Assembly: GCA_052315415.1 (NCBI GenBank)
Contig: JBLSDH010000029.1
Location: 1 to 5,617 of the forward strand
Source: Cuniculiplasma sp052315415
Lineage (GTDB): Archaea > Thermoplasmatota > Thermoplasmata > Thermoplasmatales > Thermoplasmataceae
DNA length: 5,617 bases
Reading direction: 5' to 3'
Of the stretch, positions 1-5,617 are shown one piece after another. Within the stretch, counting starts at the first letter, position 1. Each line of letters opens with the position of its first letter. The notes under the pieces are model-generated. The model was given only the letters and a program-made list of their open reading frames with translations. It was not told the origin of the DNA and did no database searches. The position numbers and the translations under genes are program-made.

Positions 1-25
1 ATATCTTTTTATCAAACTCTTCCAT
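1..25 (-). CDS. Presumed transposase, first eight codons only (partial)
   Basis: The minus strand from 25 reads MEEFDKKI and leaves the window. The start is supported by a strong Shine-Dalgarno (complement of 35-41, AAGGAGG) nine nucleotides upstream. It is also supported by comparison with the decayed copy at 3608, which reads MEDFYKNI and then continues into a protein-like sequence. Both copies share a TGA two codons before this ATG (complement 29-31 here, 3602-3604 there), which argues that translation starts here and not at the upstream ATG at complement 59-61. Nothing can be said from this copy about intactness. The function is inferred from its place directly inside an IS terminal repeat. 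Confidence 0.5.
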
Positions 26-34
26 TATTCATTG

Positions 35-41
35 CCTCCTT
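35..41 (-). promoter_or_regulatory. Shine-Dalgarno for the left-edge IS gene
   Basis: AAGGAGG on the minus strand lies nine nucleotides before the ATG at 25-23. It selects that ATG over the ATG at 61-59, whose short frame is closed by a TGA at 31-29. In the decayed copy the equivalent bases (around 3590-3600) no longer form a Shine-Dalgarno. Confidence 0.5.
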
Positions 42-116
42 GGGTTGTTCTTAGGAGGCATCCTTTTATGTTTCATGAAATTTATCCATTGTTGATGGAG
101 TTATTTCATTTGTTCT

Positions 117-138
117 TACACAAGATTTGGGATACTAT
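117..138 (-). repeat. IS terminal inverted repeat, left copy
   Basis: This 22-bp segment is the reverse complement of 5478-5499 at 20 of 22 positions. A weaker relative (about 16 of 22) lies at about 3495-3516, at the head of the internal decayed copy. In element orientation it is the outer edge of the left-edge IS, and its outer end faces the surface-protein gene. It is read directly from the sequence. The exact outer border may be off by a few bases. Confidence 0.65.
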
Positions 139-445
139 CATTTCATAGCTCCACATTAAAAAAGTATAACTAAGAATTTATTTTTCTTTAATCTTTAAAA
201 AATAATTTATTTCTAATTTTTATTGAAAACATGCTTAATGTATTGAAAATAGTTTTAAATCAATATCACTGAGAAAAGTTAGAATGATAATTATAGAATG
301 ATAATTATAGAATGATTTCTCCAATTTTATGCGTTTTTCTTTGAACTCTAAACCAGTTAAAAAGGCTAAAAAAAAGAGGTTAAAATGAATTTAAGTGAAA
401 AAATGATTATTGAATTTTATTAATTTCCATCATAACAATAAATTC
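139..445. other. AT-rich intergenic region upstream of the surface-protein gene
   Basis: There is no convincing gene here. The stretch contains T-rich runs around 180-220 that could end transcription, a 14-bp tandem repeat at 281-316, and a 12-codon frame (ATG 385, TAA 421-423) preceded by GAGGT at 376-380. That frame is too short to call a gene. The region is the likely upstream control region of the gene starting at 471. Confidence 0.5.
281..316. repeat. 14-bp tandem repeat, about 2.6 copies
   Basis: The unit AGAATGATAATTAT occurs at 281-294 and 295-308 without a mismatch, followed by a partial third copy AGAATGAT at 309-316. It lies about 130 bp upstream of the TATA box of the surface-protein gene. 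It may be replication slippage or an array of protein-binding sites. The sequence alone does not decide. Confidence 0.85.
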
Positions 446-452
446 TTATATA
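445..452 (+). promoter_or_regulatory. Archaeal TATA box for a leaderless or near-leaderless transcript
   Basis: CTTATATA fits the archaeal TBP-binding consensus, in an AT-rich stretch with A-rich bases just upstream (ACAATAAATT) where TFB would bind. Archaeal transcription usually begins about 22-27 bp from the box centre, which gives roughly 471-476 and coincides with the GTG start codon at 471. The mRNA would therefore have essentially no 5' leader, as is common in Thermoplasmatales. No convincing Shine-Dalgarno precedes the start, which agrees with this. Confidence 0.55.
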
Positions 453-470
453 CAAAATAATTATACAAAG

Positions 471-3398
471 GTGTATAAAAATTCAAAATTATTTATTTGT
501 TTTGCTTTAGCCTTGATTTTAATTGTTCCGGGGTCACCATTATTTAGTGAAAATACTAAACATTTTATTTCGTCGAACATTGGTACGAGTACCTCTACGA
601 GTATAATAACTGTAACAAATAATCAATCAGAGCCTACACCCTCCCCTTTCCAGGAAATGGTGGTTATTAACAGCAAGGAATACGCCAGTGTAGAGAACTG
701 TAACCTTTCAAATGTTTGGTTCAGTTACATAAATGGCACCAGAATACCATCCTGGCTAGAATCTGGAAACTCAAGATATGATTCAAATAGTACTTACTGG
801 TTAAAAATAAATTCATCAATACCTGCAGGTGTATCTGTCAGAATATTGATAAATTTTCTTCCAATTGGTCAAATAGCGTTCAATAATTGGACCGGAGAGG
901 CTCCGCAGCTCTCAAGACCGTATGGTATTTATGATGATGGAAAACAAGTTTTCAATTTTTATGATAACTTTTCAGGCACATCACTTAAAAGTTCAATCTG
1001 GAATGTTCAGGGAGTTTCATCTGCATTTTCCATAGACAATGGAATCTCGTTTTTAACCTGTACAGCATTGGTTTCAAAGGTTAGTTTCAAGTCTGCATCA
1101 GAAATTGAGGCATATGGGATTATAAATACGCCTGAATACAATAATAGTACATCATATTTCCTTAATGGAGTGGGATATGGTAATGGAGGAATGGACTGCT
1201 CCAGTCCTGTAATGACTGCAGGGTGGGCAGAGGCAAATTCAAACATGCTTGGCCTCAGTATATGGGTAGGTAATGGGGTTGCATATACCTATAACGCTTC
1301 TAAGTCCCTGAGTCCATATGATTACCACGTTTTCGGCGTTGGATACCTTGGAAACGGAAGTACAGCCCTGTATATTGATAACAAAATTCAAAACGTTAGT
1401 GGATTTCCAAATAATACAGGTATTTCAATGAATGTGGTTCTCGGTTTTCAGGCAAGGAATTCTCCAAAGATCTTTCATTTTTACTGGATTTTCGAAAAGA
1501 ACAGCACCAAATCAGGTCAGAATCTGCCATTTAAGATATACACTTCAACAATTCAATTTCAAACAGTAGGTCTTCCAGTCAATGTCCCGTGGACATTAAG
1601 TATACAAGGTTCAATGAATTTTAACAGTACCGGAGGTGTTCCAATCATAGCCAATCTCGTGAATGGAACTTTTAGAGGAAATGTAAGTGCCGGAGATGGA
1701 TATATAGCATATCCAAATTCCATGTGTTTTGTGGTTAATGGTAATTCCGAATCTTTCATAATAAACTTTGAGTCTCCTTACAACGCTTCTCTTATTCGAT
1801 CAGAAACTACGTTTTTCCCTGGAAATGGTTCAGGATTAAATTCAGTATCGGGATATCAAATATCCTACTTCAGTCCACCAATGGGATTCTATGCACCCTT
1901 CTTTGTTTCAATGGCTTTGGACAATGTTTCTAACAAACTATTTGCAACATTCTCCGTAAACAACACAGGAAATGGAGGTCTAGTATGGGAAAATCTTACA
2001 AATAGAACCTCTGGGCACATTGAATTGGCAAATTTCTCAAATCAAATGGGTCTCTATTTTAACTATAGAAATAACTACATATATGTACCTGATAAATCTG
2101 GAATTATAATATTAAATGCATCCAACATGAAGATTGTGAAAATTGTTTCCATAGAACATATCAATGTTTTAGCTTTGTCATTTAATCCTGAAAGTGATAC
2201 ATTTTATGTTTACTCTATAAACTCAACGTCAAAGACGAATATAACAACAATAAATCAAAATGGACAAATAACAGGTAACTTATCTTTTCCTTCAGTTTAT
2301 CTTTCCAGTAGGCAACTTTCTGAATTTATTTCACCACCTGTATATTATCTTGGAACCCTTATGATATCTAACGCTACTGGTATTGTGATATATAATCTGA
2401 CAGATGGAACACAGAAATTTGTAAAAGCTCCATCTAATTATATACCCATAACGCTCCTCCCCTACGGTCATGCTGGATCATTCTTGGTAGGTGACTCAAA
2501 TTACAGCGCAACTTACAGTTATGTTTACAATGCATCGAGTGGTCTCTTTACAAAAGGACCATCAGTTTCAGGTGAGGTTGTTGCCTCTGCTTTCAATCCA
2601 CTGAATGGAGATTATTATATTTGGTCAGAGGGCCAAAATATAGATTCAGGAAATATAACTGTTTTTAACCCAATTAACAATAGAATTGTAGGCAAGGTTC
2701 CTTCCCCCATTGCCCCCAACAGTGATATGATTTTTGATTCAAGTAACCAGCTTTTGTATGTATTGAGTGGTTCTATTTCAAGCATGGAAGCTTTACCTTC
2801 TCTCTATGTATATTCGACTCAACACCAGTATAATATTCAATTCACAAAAAGTGGACTACCGTCGATGTATTCATGGTCAATAAGTATAAAAAATGAGGTA
2901 AGTTCAGGTCAGATATATGGAAATAAATATAGTACATATTTGCCAAATGGTACATACGCAGTTTCAGTTAGAACCTATACAAGCTTATACCACCCAGTAA
3001 ATACTACATTTTCCATCTACATAAATGGTTCGAACAAATCTGTGGATGTTTCTTTCATTCTTACAACATATGAAGTGACATTTATTGAAAATGGTTTACC
3101 CGTTGGAACAACCTGGAGTATTGTTTTAAACAATGTAACTCATCCCGTGAATTCTAATTCAGTCATACTGAATCTTCAGAATGGTTCATACAAATTTTCA
3201 GTATCTGCCAATGGTTATATAGCATCGAATCAGTCAGGATTTTTTAATATATCTGGGAATAATATTGTGATCAGAGAAACTTTTCAGGAAGTTAAAACCA
3301 ATGGATTAACACCATACTATACCATTTTTGGAATTTTAGCTGCAATAGCGGTTGCAGCAACTGGAATATTTATCTGGAGGAAACGAAGACAAGCTTAA
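471..3398 (+). CDS. Large exported, membrane-anchored multidomain surface protein (975 aa)
   Basis: The likely role is at the outer face of the cell, in adhesion, glycan binding or envelope structure. No catalytic motif was recognised. In order it has: a signal peptide (basic residues at 3-6, then a hydrophobic stretch to about 24); a DUF2341-like domain (about 60-160, with the signatures IPSWLES and YWLKI-x-SSIPAG); a segment starting FYDNFSGTSL at about 163, typical of what follows DUF2341, running to about 345 as a probable concanavalin-like sandwich; a first Ig-like repeat (about 360-440, QTVGLP-x4-W); a beta-propeller-like stretch (about 455-785) with recurring short strands such as GIIILNASNMKIV and NITVFNPINNRIVG; two further Ig-like repeats (787-866 and 867-945, both F-x3-GLP-x4-W and NGTY/NGSY); and a transmembrane helix at about 949-969 with the basic tail RKRRQA. 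At least 25 N-X-S/T sequons occur in the first 550 residues. The GTG start is supported by the TATA spacing and the signal peptide. The next in-frame candidate, a TTG at about codon 14, would destroy the signal. The gene has its own promoter and terminator, no operon partner, and no break. Confidence 0.9.
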   Translation: MYKNSKLFICFALALILIVPGSPLFSENTKHFISSNIGTSTSTSIITVTNNQSEPTPSPFQEMVVINSKEYASVENCNLSNVWFSYINGTRIPSWLESGNSRYDSNSTYWLKINSSIPAGVSVRILINFLPIGQIAFNNWTGEAPQLSRPYGIYDDGKQVFNFYDNFSGTSLKSSIWNVQGVSSAFSIDNGISFLTCTALVSKVSFKSASEIEAYGIINTPEYNNSTSYFLNGVGYGNGGMDCSSPVMTAGWAEANSNMLGLSIWVGNGVAYTYNASKSLSPYDYHVFGVGYLGNGSTALYIDNKIQNVSGFPNNTGISMNVVLGFQARNSPKIFHFYWIFEKNSTKSGQNLPFKIYTSTIQFQTVGLPVNVPWTLSIQGSMNFNSTGGVPIIANLVNGTFRGNVSAGDGYIAYPNSMCFVVNGNSESFIINFESPYNASLIRSETTFFPGNGSGLNSVSGYQISYFSPPMGFYAPFFVSMALDNVSNKLFATFSVNNTGNGGLVWENLTNRTSGHIELANFSNQMGLYFNYRNNYIYVPDKSGIIILNASNMKIVKIVSIEHINVLALSFNPESDTFYVYSINSTSKTNITTINQNGQITGNLSFPSVYLSSRQLSEFISPPVYYLGTLMISNATGIVIYNLTDGTQKFVKAPSNYIPITLLPYGHAGSFLVGDSNYSATYSYVYNASSGLFTKGPSVSGEVVASAFNPLNGDYYIWSEGQNIDSGNITVFNPINNRIVGKVPSPIAPNSDMIFDSSNQLLYVLSGSISSMEALPSLYVYSTQHQYNIQFTKSGLPSMYSWSISIKNEVSSGQIYGNKYSTYLPNGTYAVSVRTYTSLYHPVNTTFSIYINGSNKSVDVSFILTTYEVTFIENGLPVGTTWSIVLNNVTHPVNSNSVILNLQNGSYKFSVSANGYIASNQSGFFNISGNNIVIRETFQEVKTNGLTPYYTIFGILAAIAVAATGIFIWRKRRQA

Positions 3399-3403
3399 AT
3401 TCG

Positions 3404-3435
3404 TTTATTATTATTTTTTTAATTTTTTTATTAAA
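3404..3435 (+). terminator. T-rich terminator after the surface-protein gene
   Basis: Directly after the stop codon (3396-3398) there are two runs of seven T (3414-3420 and 3423-3429) within a nearly pure A/T stretch. Archaeal RNA polymerase ends transcription at such U-tracts without needing a hairpin. No strong stem was seen. Confidence 0.5.
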
Positions 3436-3493
3436 GTATTTTATTTTCCTTTATTGTTTTAATATGTTTATATTAGAGTGTATAACATTTTAA

Positions 3494-4167
3494 ATACTAT
3501 CTTCAATTTTGTTTATCAATAACATTGCCTCATTTTCTCAACAATGTTAAAATTTCATTAAAGATAAAATAATGCCTACCTGGAACAGCAACAGACTGTA
3601 ATGAATAATGGAAGACTTTTATAAAAATATATCTTGGATTGTTAGAAAGACATTGAAGTATTTCATGGTATCTCTCCTGGGATGAACGATATAAATTTTC
3701 CCTTAAGAAAATGAATGATCATAGAATGGAGATTATGAAATTGATACATTAACAAGAATACGGAAATATAAATGAACAGAAGATTACAGTGGATCTAAAC
3801 AATGAATTCCATACAGATATCTTTAAAAAATAATAACTTAATGCTGGTATTGATGATCTTTTGTCCACTTTTTTCCATATAATGAAATGATATTTTATCA
3901 GAATGGAATAGGAGAAGGCTACATTGATCCATTGAATGTATTCAAAAATAAATTGTTCTTAATGTAAACAAAGACCATTATACAAAATTGAGAAGGGTGC
4001 AATCAAGACTGCACTTTTATTATTTTCAATTAAGATATAAGAACTTTATGCTTCAAATAAAGAGAGGATTTTATGAACTTCATGATAAGTGGTTTCCTTG
4101 GATGAGTATAAAATATTTCATAAAACTTGAGTATAAACTTATATTTATTTATTTTAAGACTTTTTAA
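3494..4167 (+). mobile_element. Decayed, internally deleted copy of the edge-type insertion sequence
   Basis: The first 140 bases align with the reverse complement of 1-138. They show a degraded terminal repeat (about 3495-3516), the shared leader blocks TCAACAATG (3538-3546) and AAATTTCATTAAA (3550-3562), the ATGCCT block (3572-3577), and the shared gene start AATGAATAATGGAAGA (3600-3615). Here it lies on the plus strand, opposite to the two edge copies. The right boundary is not defined: no recognisable terminal repeat follows 4167. The residual coding capacity is about 185 codons, roughly half of a typical IS256-type transposase, so the central catalytic part is probably missing. Confidence 0.6.
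3608..4167 (+). pseudogene. Broken gene of the edge-type IS (presumed transposase)
   Basis: Translation needs three frames. From 3608 it reads MEDFYKNISWIVRKTLK. A shift near 3657 leads to SISWYLSWDERYKFSLKK and on through EYGNINEQKITVDLNNEF, HTDIFKK, LNAGIDDLLSTFFHIMK and YFIRME. This middle part is interrupted by stops at 3750, 3831, 3834, 3888, 3909 and 3933. A second shift near 3940 leads to an open 71-codon stretch (3952-4164) containing KDHYTKLRRVQSRLHFYYF, RGFYELHDKW and KYFIK. The protein-like composition across all pieces shows a real former gene. The E-L-H-D-K-W piece near the end resembles E-I-N-D-K-W in the right-edge IS gene, which suggests that this tail is the transposase C-terminus and that the catalytic middle has been deleted. 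That link is tentative. I do not recognise the N-terminal half as a named family. Confidence 0.6.
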
Positions 4168-4292
4168 ATTTTTTAATTTTGCCCATATCTTCTTAACGAT
4201 CTCAGTAGTACTATTTTTTTATAACAAAAAGATTGTTTTAAAAATGATGGATATAATTAAATCAATGAATACATTATCTTTCCATAACTATT

Positions 4293-4392
4293 TTATGGCA
4301 CATAAATTTTATTGAATTCTATTAAACTGTAATTAATTTTGTGATATATGACAAAGTCAAATGTATTATTGTTAATCATAAATGTGCCATAA
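4293..4392. repeat. 11-bp inverted repeat with 78-nt spacer
   Basis: TTATGGCACAT at 4293-4303 is the perfect reverse complement of ATGTGCCATAA at 4382-4392. Such an arm length is uncommon by chance at this spacing, but the sequence is AT-rich. It could be the ends of a tiny inverted-repeat element or remnant IS ends. Confidence 0.5.
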
Positions 4393-4396
4393 CTTG

Positions 4397-4590
4397 AAGC
4401 ATTACTATCCCTATATCTTCCCATTAATTATCATAAAAAGTAAAAAATAAAATTAAAATTAAACCTTTGCAATTTATTTCGTTTGCATCTACTTTGAAAT
4501 TGGCACAAGCATTACTAACCTAGCTTATAATTTATAATTATAAGTGTAAGGAAATACTTAATTAATTTGAAGATGTCTCAAGCATTGCTA
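4397..4590 (+). repeat. Three dispersed copies of AAGCATTRCTA
   Basis: The 11-mer occurs at 4397-4407, 4507-4517 and 4580-4590, all in the same orientation, with start-to-start spacings of 110 and 73 bp. The first two are identical and the third has one change. The unequal spacing and short unit do not fit a CRISPR array. They are more likely remnants of a degenerate repeat. Confidence 0.5.
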
Positions 4591-4731
4591 TAATAATTAC
4601 TATGCTCAATTGATTCTATTATAAATTCAATTTGCTTTCACATACTTTATTGAAGGGGATCAATATTGGATGGTTTGTAATAAATAAAATCAAACACCAT
4701 ACATTTTATCCATGAAAAACCATTTTACTCT

Positions 4732-5460
4732 ATGGGTGATTTCTTCGACAAAGTTCTCAGGTAAAAAAGACGGCATTTACTATATGATAAACTTGAAGTT
4801 AAAAAGAACTCAATAGACTGGAAGACCTTTTCTCCACTTCTTAATTATTTTTATCATAATTATGGAAATAAGGGATGAAGGTAAAAATATTCCTGTGAAA
4901 ACCAATTTGAAAGTTCTCTATTTTCAGAGGCTGTGCAAACTTGCATATTAACATCCTGAAAAGGAACTCCACGACATAATACCCTTAATGAATTTCATGG
5001 ATCATACCAACTTATTAGTTTATACTATAACTACATGGTTTCTTTAGGAAAGATTATCCAAGACCACACATGATAGGATAATATGGGCTGATTTACATAG
5101 ACATCTCGATTGAAAAAATATCAACATTAAGAATGAATTTGCACATTATAGATCAATCATCACATCAAATACTAACCATGTTAAGCATGATTAACACAGA
5201 TCAGAAGGAAAAACAAGAAGATCTAAGGATGGATCATATACAACAATTGATCTTTCAAAAACGGGAATCATAAAATATACGTTCAATCCTTAATAGGATA
5301 TCAAATAAGTGATTACTTGAGAAATATTCCATTTTAATCATAAATATAATTCATTTCAGAGATCATCTTTAATGTTTACATAATTGAAAAGGGGAGGGGA
5401 AAATTCATTTTTGCTTGCTTTACATATAATATAAATAAATTGAAAATCATAAATGGATAG
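4732..5460 (+). pseudogene. Decayed IS5-type (DUF772) transposase, frameshifted and internally deleted
   Basis: From ATG 4732 the frame reads MGDFFDKVLR, a stop at 4762, then IDWKTFSPLLNYFYHN up to a TGA at 4876. One shift at about 4874 restores the family pattern: IPVKTNLKVLYFQRLCKLAY, ELHDIIPLMNFMDHTN, ERLSKTTHDRIIWADLHRHL, and EGKTRRSKDGSYTT. Stops interrupt it at 4949, 5045, 5111, 5192 and 5291. This order (MG-x-F start, IDW-x-x-x-x-P, IPVKT-x-x-KVLYLQ, E-x-x-L-x-D-x-I-x-F-x-NF, then the DDE core) is that of IS5-family transposases with an InsH-type DUF772 N-terminus. The first catalytic Asp, expected in FAQDA, is lost: the codons at 5141-5152 read A-H-Y-R. After about 5290 the sequence jumps to C-terminal pieces, EIFHFNH at 5321-5341 and KFIFACFTYNINKLK at 5401-5445, ending at TAG 5458-5460. 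About 150 codons of the core, with the remaining catalytic residues, appear deleted. It is certainly inactive. Confidence 0.75.
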
Positions 5461-5477
5461 AGCGAGACTGACAATTC

Positions 5478-5499
5478 ATAGTGTCCCAAATGTTGTGTA
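5478..5499 (+). repeat. IS terminal inverted repeat, right copy
   Basis: This 22-bp segment, with core GTCCCAAATGTTGTGTA, differs at only two positions from the reverse complement of 117-138. It begins directly after the stop codon of the right-edge transposase (minus strand), the usual place for the right terminal repeat of an IS. Confidence 0.65.
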
Positions 5500-5500
5500 T

Positions 5501-5617
5501 TTATAAAGGATACCTCCTTTGGAACATTTCCTTAATCTCATCAATGCATTTATAATATCCCCTCAATGATCTCATTGACCATTTATCATTTATCTCTGCT
5601 GCTCTCAGATAAATGAT
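5501..5617 (-). CDS. IS256/Mutator-like transposase, C-terminal 38 residues (partial)
   Basis: The minus strand is open from the window edge to TAA at 5503-5501 and encodes YLRAAEINDKWSM, then GYYKCIDEIKEMFQRRYPL. The pattern (hydrophobic-L-x-A-x-x-I-x-x-KW, about 20 residues, then F-x-x-RY at the very end) is that of the last helix region of IS256/Mutator transposases. The DDE core lies outside the window, so the family call rests on this tail alone. Unlike the copy at 3608-4167 it shows no lesion in the visible part. The stop codon sits one base before the terminal repeat. Confidence 0.6.
   Translation of the reverse strand: MIYLRAAEINDKWSMRSLRGYYKCIDEIKEMFQRRYPL

Larger units (their letters stand above)
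1..138 (-). mobile_element. Left (5') end of an insertion sequence, continuing off the left edge
   Basis: Read on the minus strand, this stretch begins with a 22-bp terminal repeat (138 down to 117, core TCCCAAAT) that matches, at 20 of 22 positions, the repeat at 5478-5499 in the opposite orientation. It continues with a leader of about 90 nt and then a Shine-Dalgarno and start codon. The whole leader plus gene start also aligns with 3494-3640 on the plus strand, so it is a repeated, mobile sequence and not a unique locus. A sub-terminal motif (53-67, AGGAGGCATCCTTTT) is mirrored near the other element end at 5505-5518. The IS family is inferred as IS256/Mutator-like from the C-terminus at the right edge of the window, assuming both edges hold the same element type. 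The target duplication cannot be examined because the element's far end is outside the window. Confidence 0.65.
4168..4731. other. AT-rich noncoding stretch with small repeats
   Basis: No gene is supported here. The stretch holds an 11-bp inverted repeat (4293-4303 TTATGGCACAT and 4382-4392 ATGTGCCATAA) and the motif AAGCATTACTA at 4397-4407 and 4507-4517, with AAGCATTGCTA at 4580-4590. It also holds a run of almost pure A/T at about 4431-4465. It is probably relic DNA between two decayed insertion sequences. No outer repeat for the IS5-type remnant that follows could be identified. Confidence 0.55.
5478..5617 (-). mobile_element. Right (3') end of an insertion sequence, continuing off the right edge
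   Basis: This is a minus-strand element whose outer end is the 22-bp terminal repeat at 5478-5499 and whose gene ends one base inside that repeat. The repeat matches the left-edge IS repeat (117-138) in inverted orientation, 20 of 22, and the sub-terminal motif AAAGGATACCTCCT (5505-5518) mirrors 53-67. The window therefore shows the 5' end of one copy and the 3' end of another copy of what is apparently the same element. The outer end lies only 17 bp beyond the stop codon of the IS5-type remnant, so this element inserted into or right beside that fossil. Confidence 0.65.

Noticed and set aside
23..61. Upstream ATG (complement 61-59) giving MPPKNNPRRQ as the IS gene start
   Set aside because: The frame is closed by TGA at 31-29, and the same TGA is kept in the copy at 3602-3604. 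The Shine-Dalgarno is placed for the ATG at 25-23 instead.
1007..1246. Minus-strand open frame of 79 codons inside the surface-protein gene
   Set aside because: It lies wholly within an intact gene whose plus frame shows clear domains. No promoter or Shine-Dalgarno supports it.
1559..1759. Minus-strand open frame of 66 codons inside the surface-protein gene
   Set aside because: It is a shadow of the plus-strand gene, with no supporting signals or recognisable product.
4127..4315. 62-residue open frame from a TTG start, with a hydrophobic N-terminal half
   Set aside because: It overlaps the tail of the decayed IS gene in another frame, has a weak start with no Shine-Dalgarno, and its hydrophobic, Phe/Leu/Ile-rich content is what very AT-rich DNA gives by chance.
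4397..4590. Possible CRISPR remnant from three similar 11-mers
   Set aside because: The unit is too short, spacings of 110 and 73 bp are unequal and too long, and no cas gene or leader is present.
5585..5617. Perfect 11-bp inverted repeat with 11-nt loop (ATCATTTATCT / AGATAAATGAT), a possible hairpin terminator
   Set aside because: It lies inside the open reading frame of the right-edge transposase, encoding IIYLRAAEINDK, with no T-tract after it. It is more likely incidental, although it is cut by the window edge and could extend.

Overview
The window looks like an accessory, IS-littered piece of a low-GC archaeal chromosome, most likely from the Thermoplasmatales (Ferroplasma/Cuniculiplasma/Thermoplasma relatives). 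Reasons: a very AT-rich background, a TATA box about 25 nt before a GTG start (a leaderless-type archaeal promoter), poly-T termination, and a giant N-glycosylation-sequon-rich surface protein carrying the 'F-x-x-x-GLP-x-x-x-x-W' repeats that are common in thermopsins and other exported proteins of this order. The assignment is inference from style, not from a marker gene.

Layout. 1-138: left end of an insertion sequence (IS) on the minus strand: terminal inverted repeat, leader, Shine-Dalgarno and first eight codons of its presumed transposase, running off the left edge. 139-445: AT-rich intergenic DNA with a 14-bp tandem repeat. 446-3398: promoter and the only intact full gene, a 975-residue membrane-anchored surface protein. 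3404-3435: T-rich terminator. 3494-4167: badly decayed, internally deleted copy of the same IS type as at the left edge, on the plus strand. 4168-4731: noncoding AT-rich DNA with a small inverted repeat and a motif present three times. 4732-5460: wreck of an unrelated IS5/DUF772-type transposase with one frameshift, many stops, a lost catalytic Asp and a deleted core. 5478-5617: right end (terminal repeat plus last 38 codons) of an IS on the minus strand, apparently the same type as at the left edge, with an IS256/Mutator-like C-terminus.

How it fits together. The window holds one functional gene inside an IS graveyard. The two edge IS copies lie in the same orientation, with 22-bp terminal repeats that match at 20 positions and face each other across about 5.3 kb, so the surface-protein gene and the two fossil elements sit in a composite-transposon-like frame. 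The surface protein has signal peptide, DUF2341-like domain, concanavalin-like sandwich, one Ig-like repeat, propeller-like region, two more Ig-like repeats, transmembrane anchor and basic tail. It probably acts outside the cell, perhaps in binding glycans or neighbouring cells, but no enzyme motif was recognised. I saw no CRISPR array, tRNA, rRNA or defence system. The novelty lies in the surface protein and the nested IS structure.
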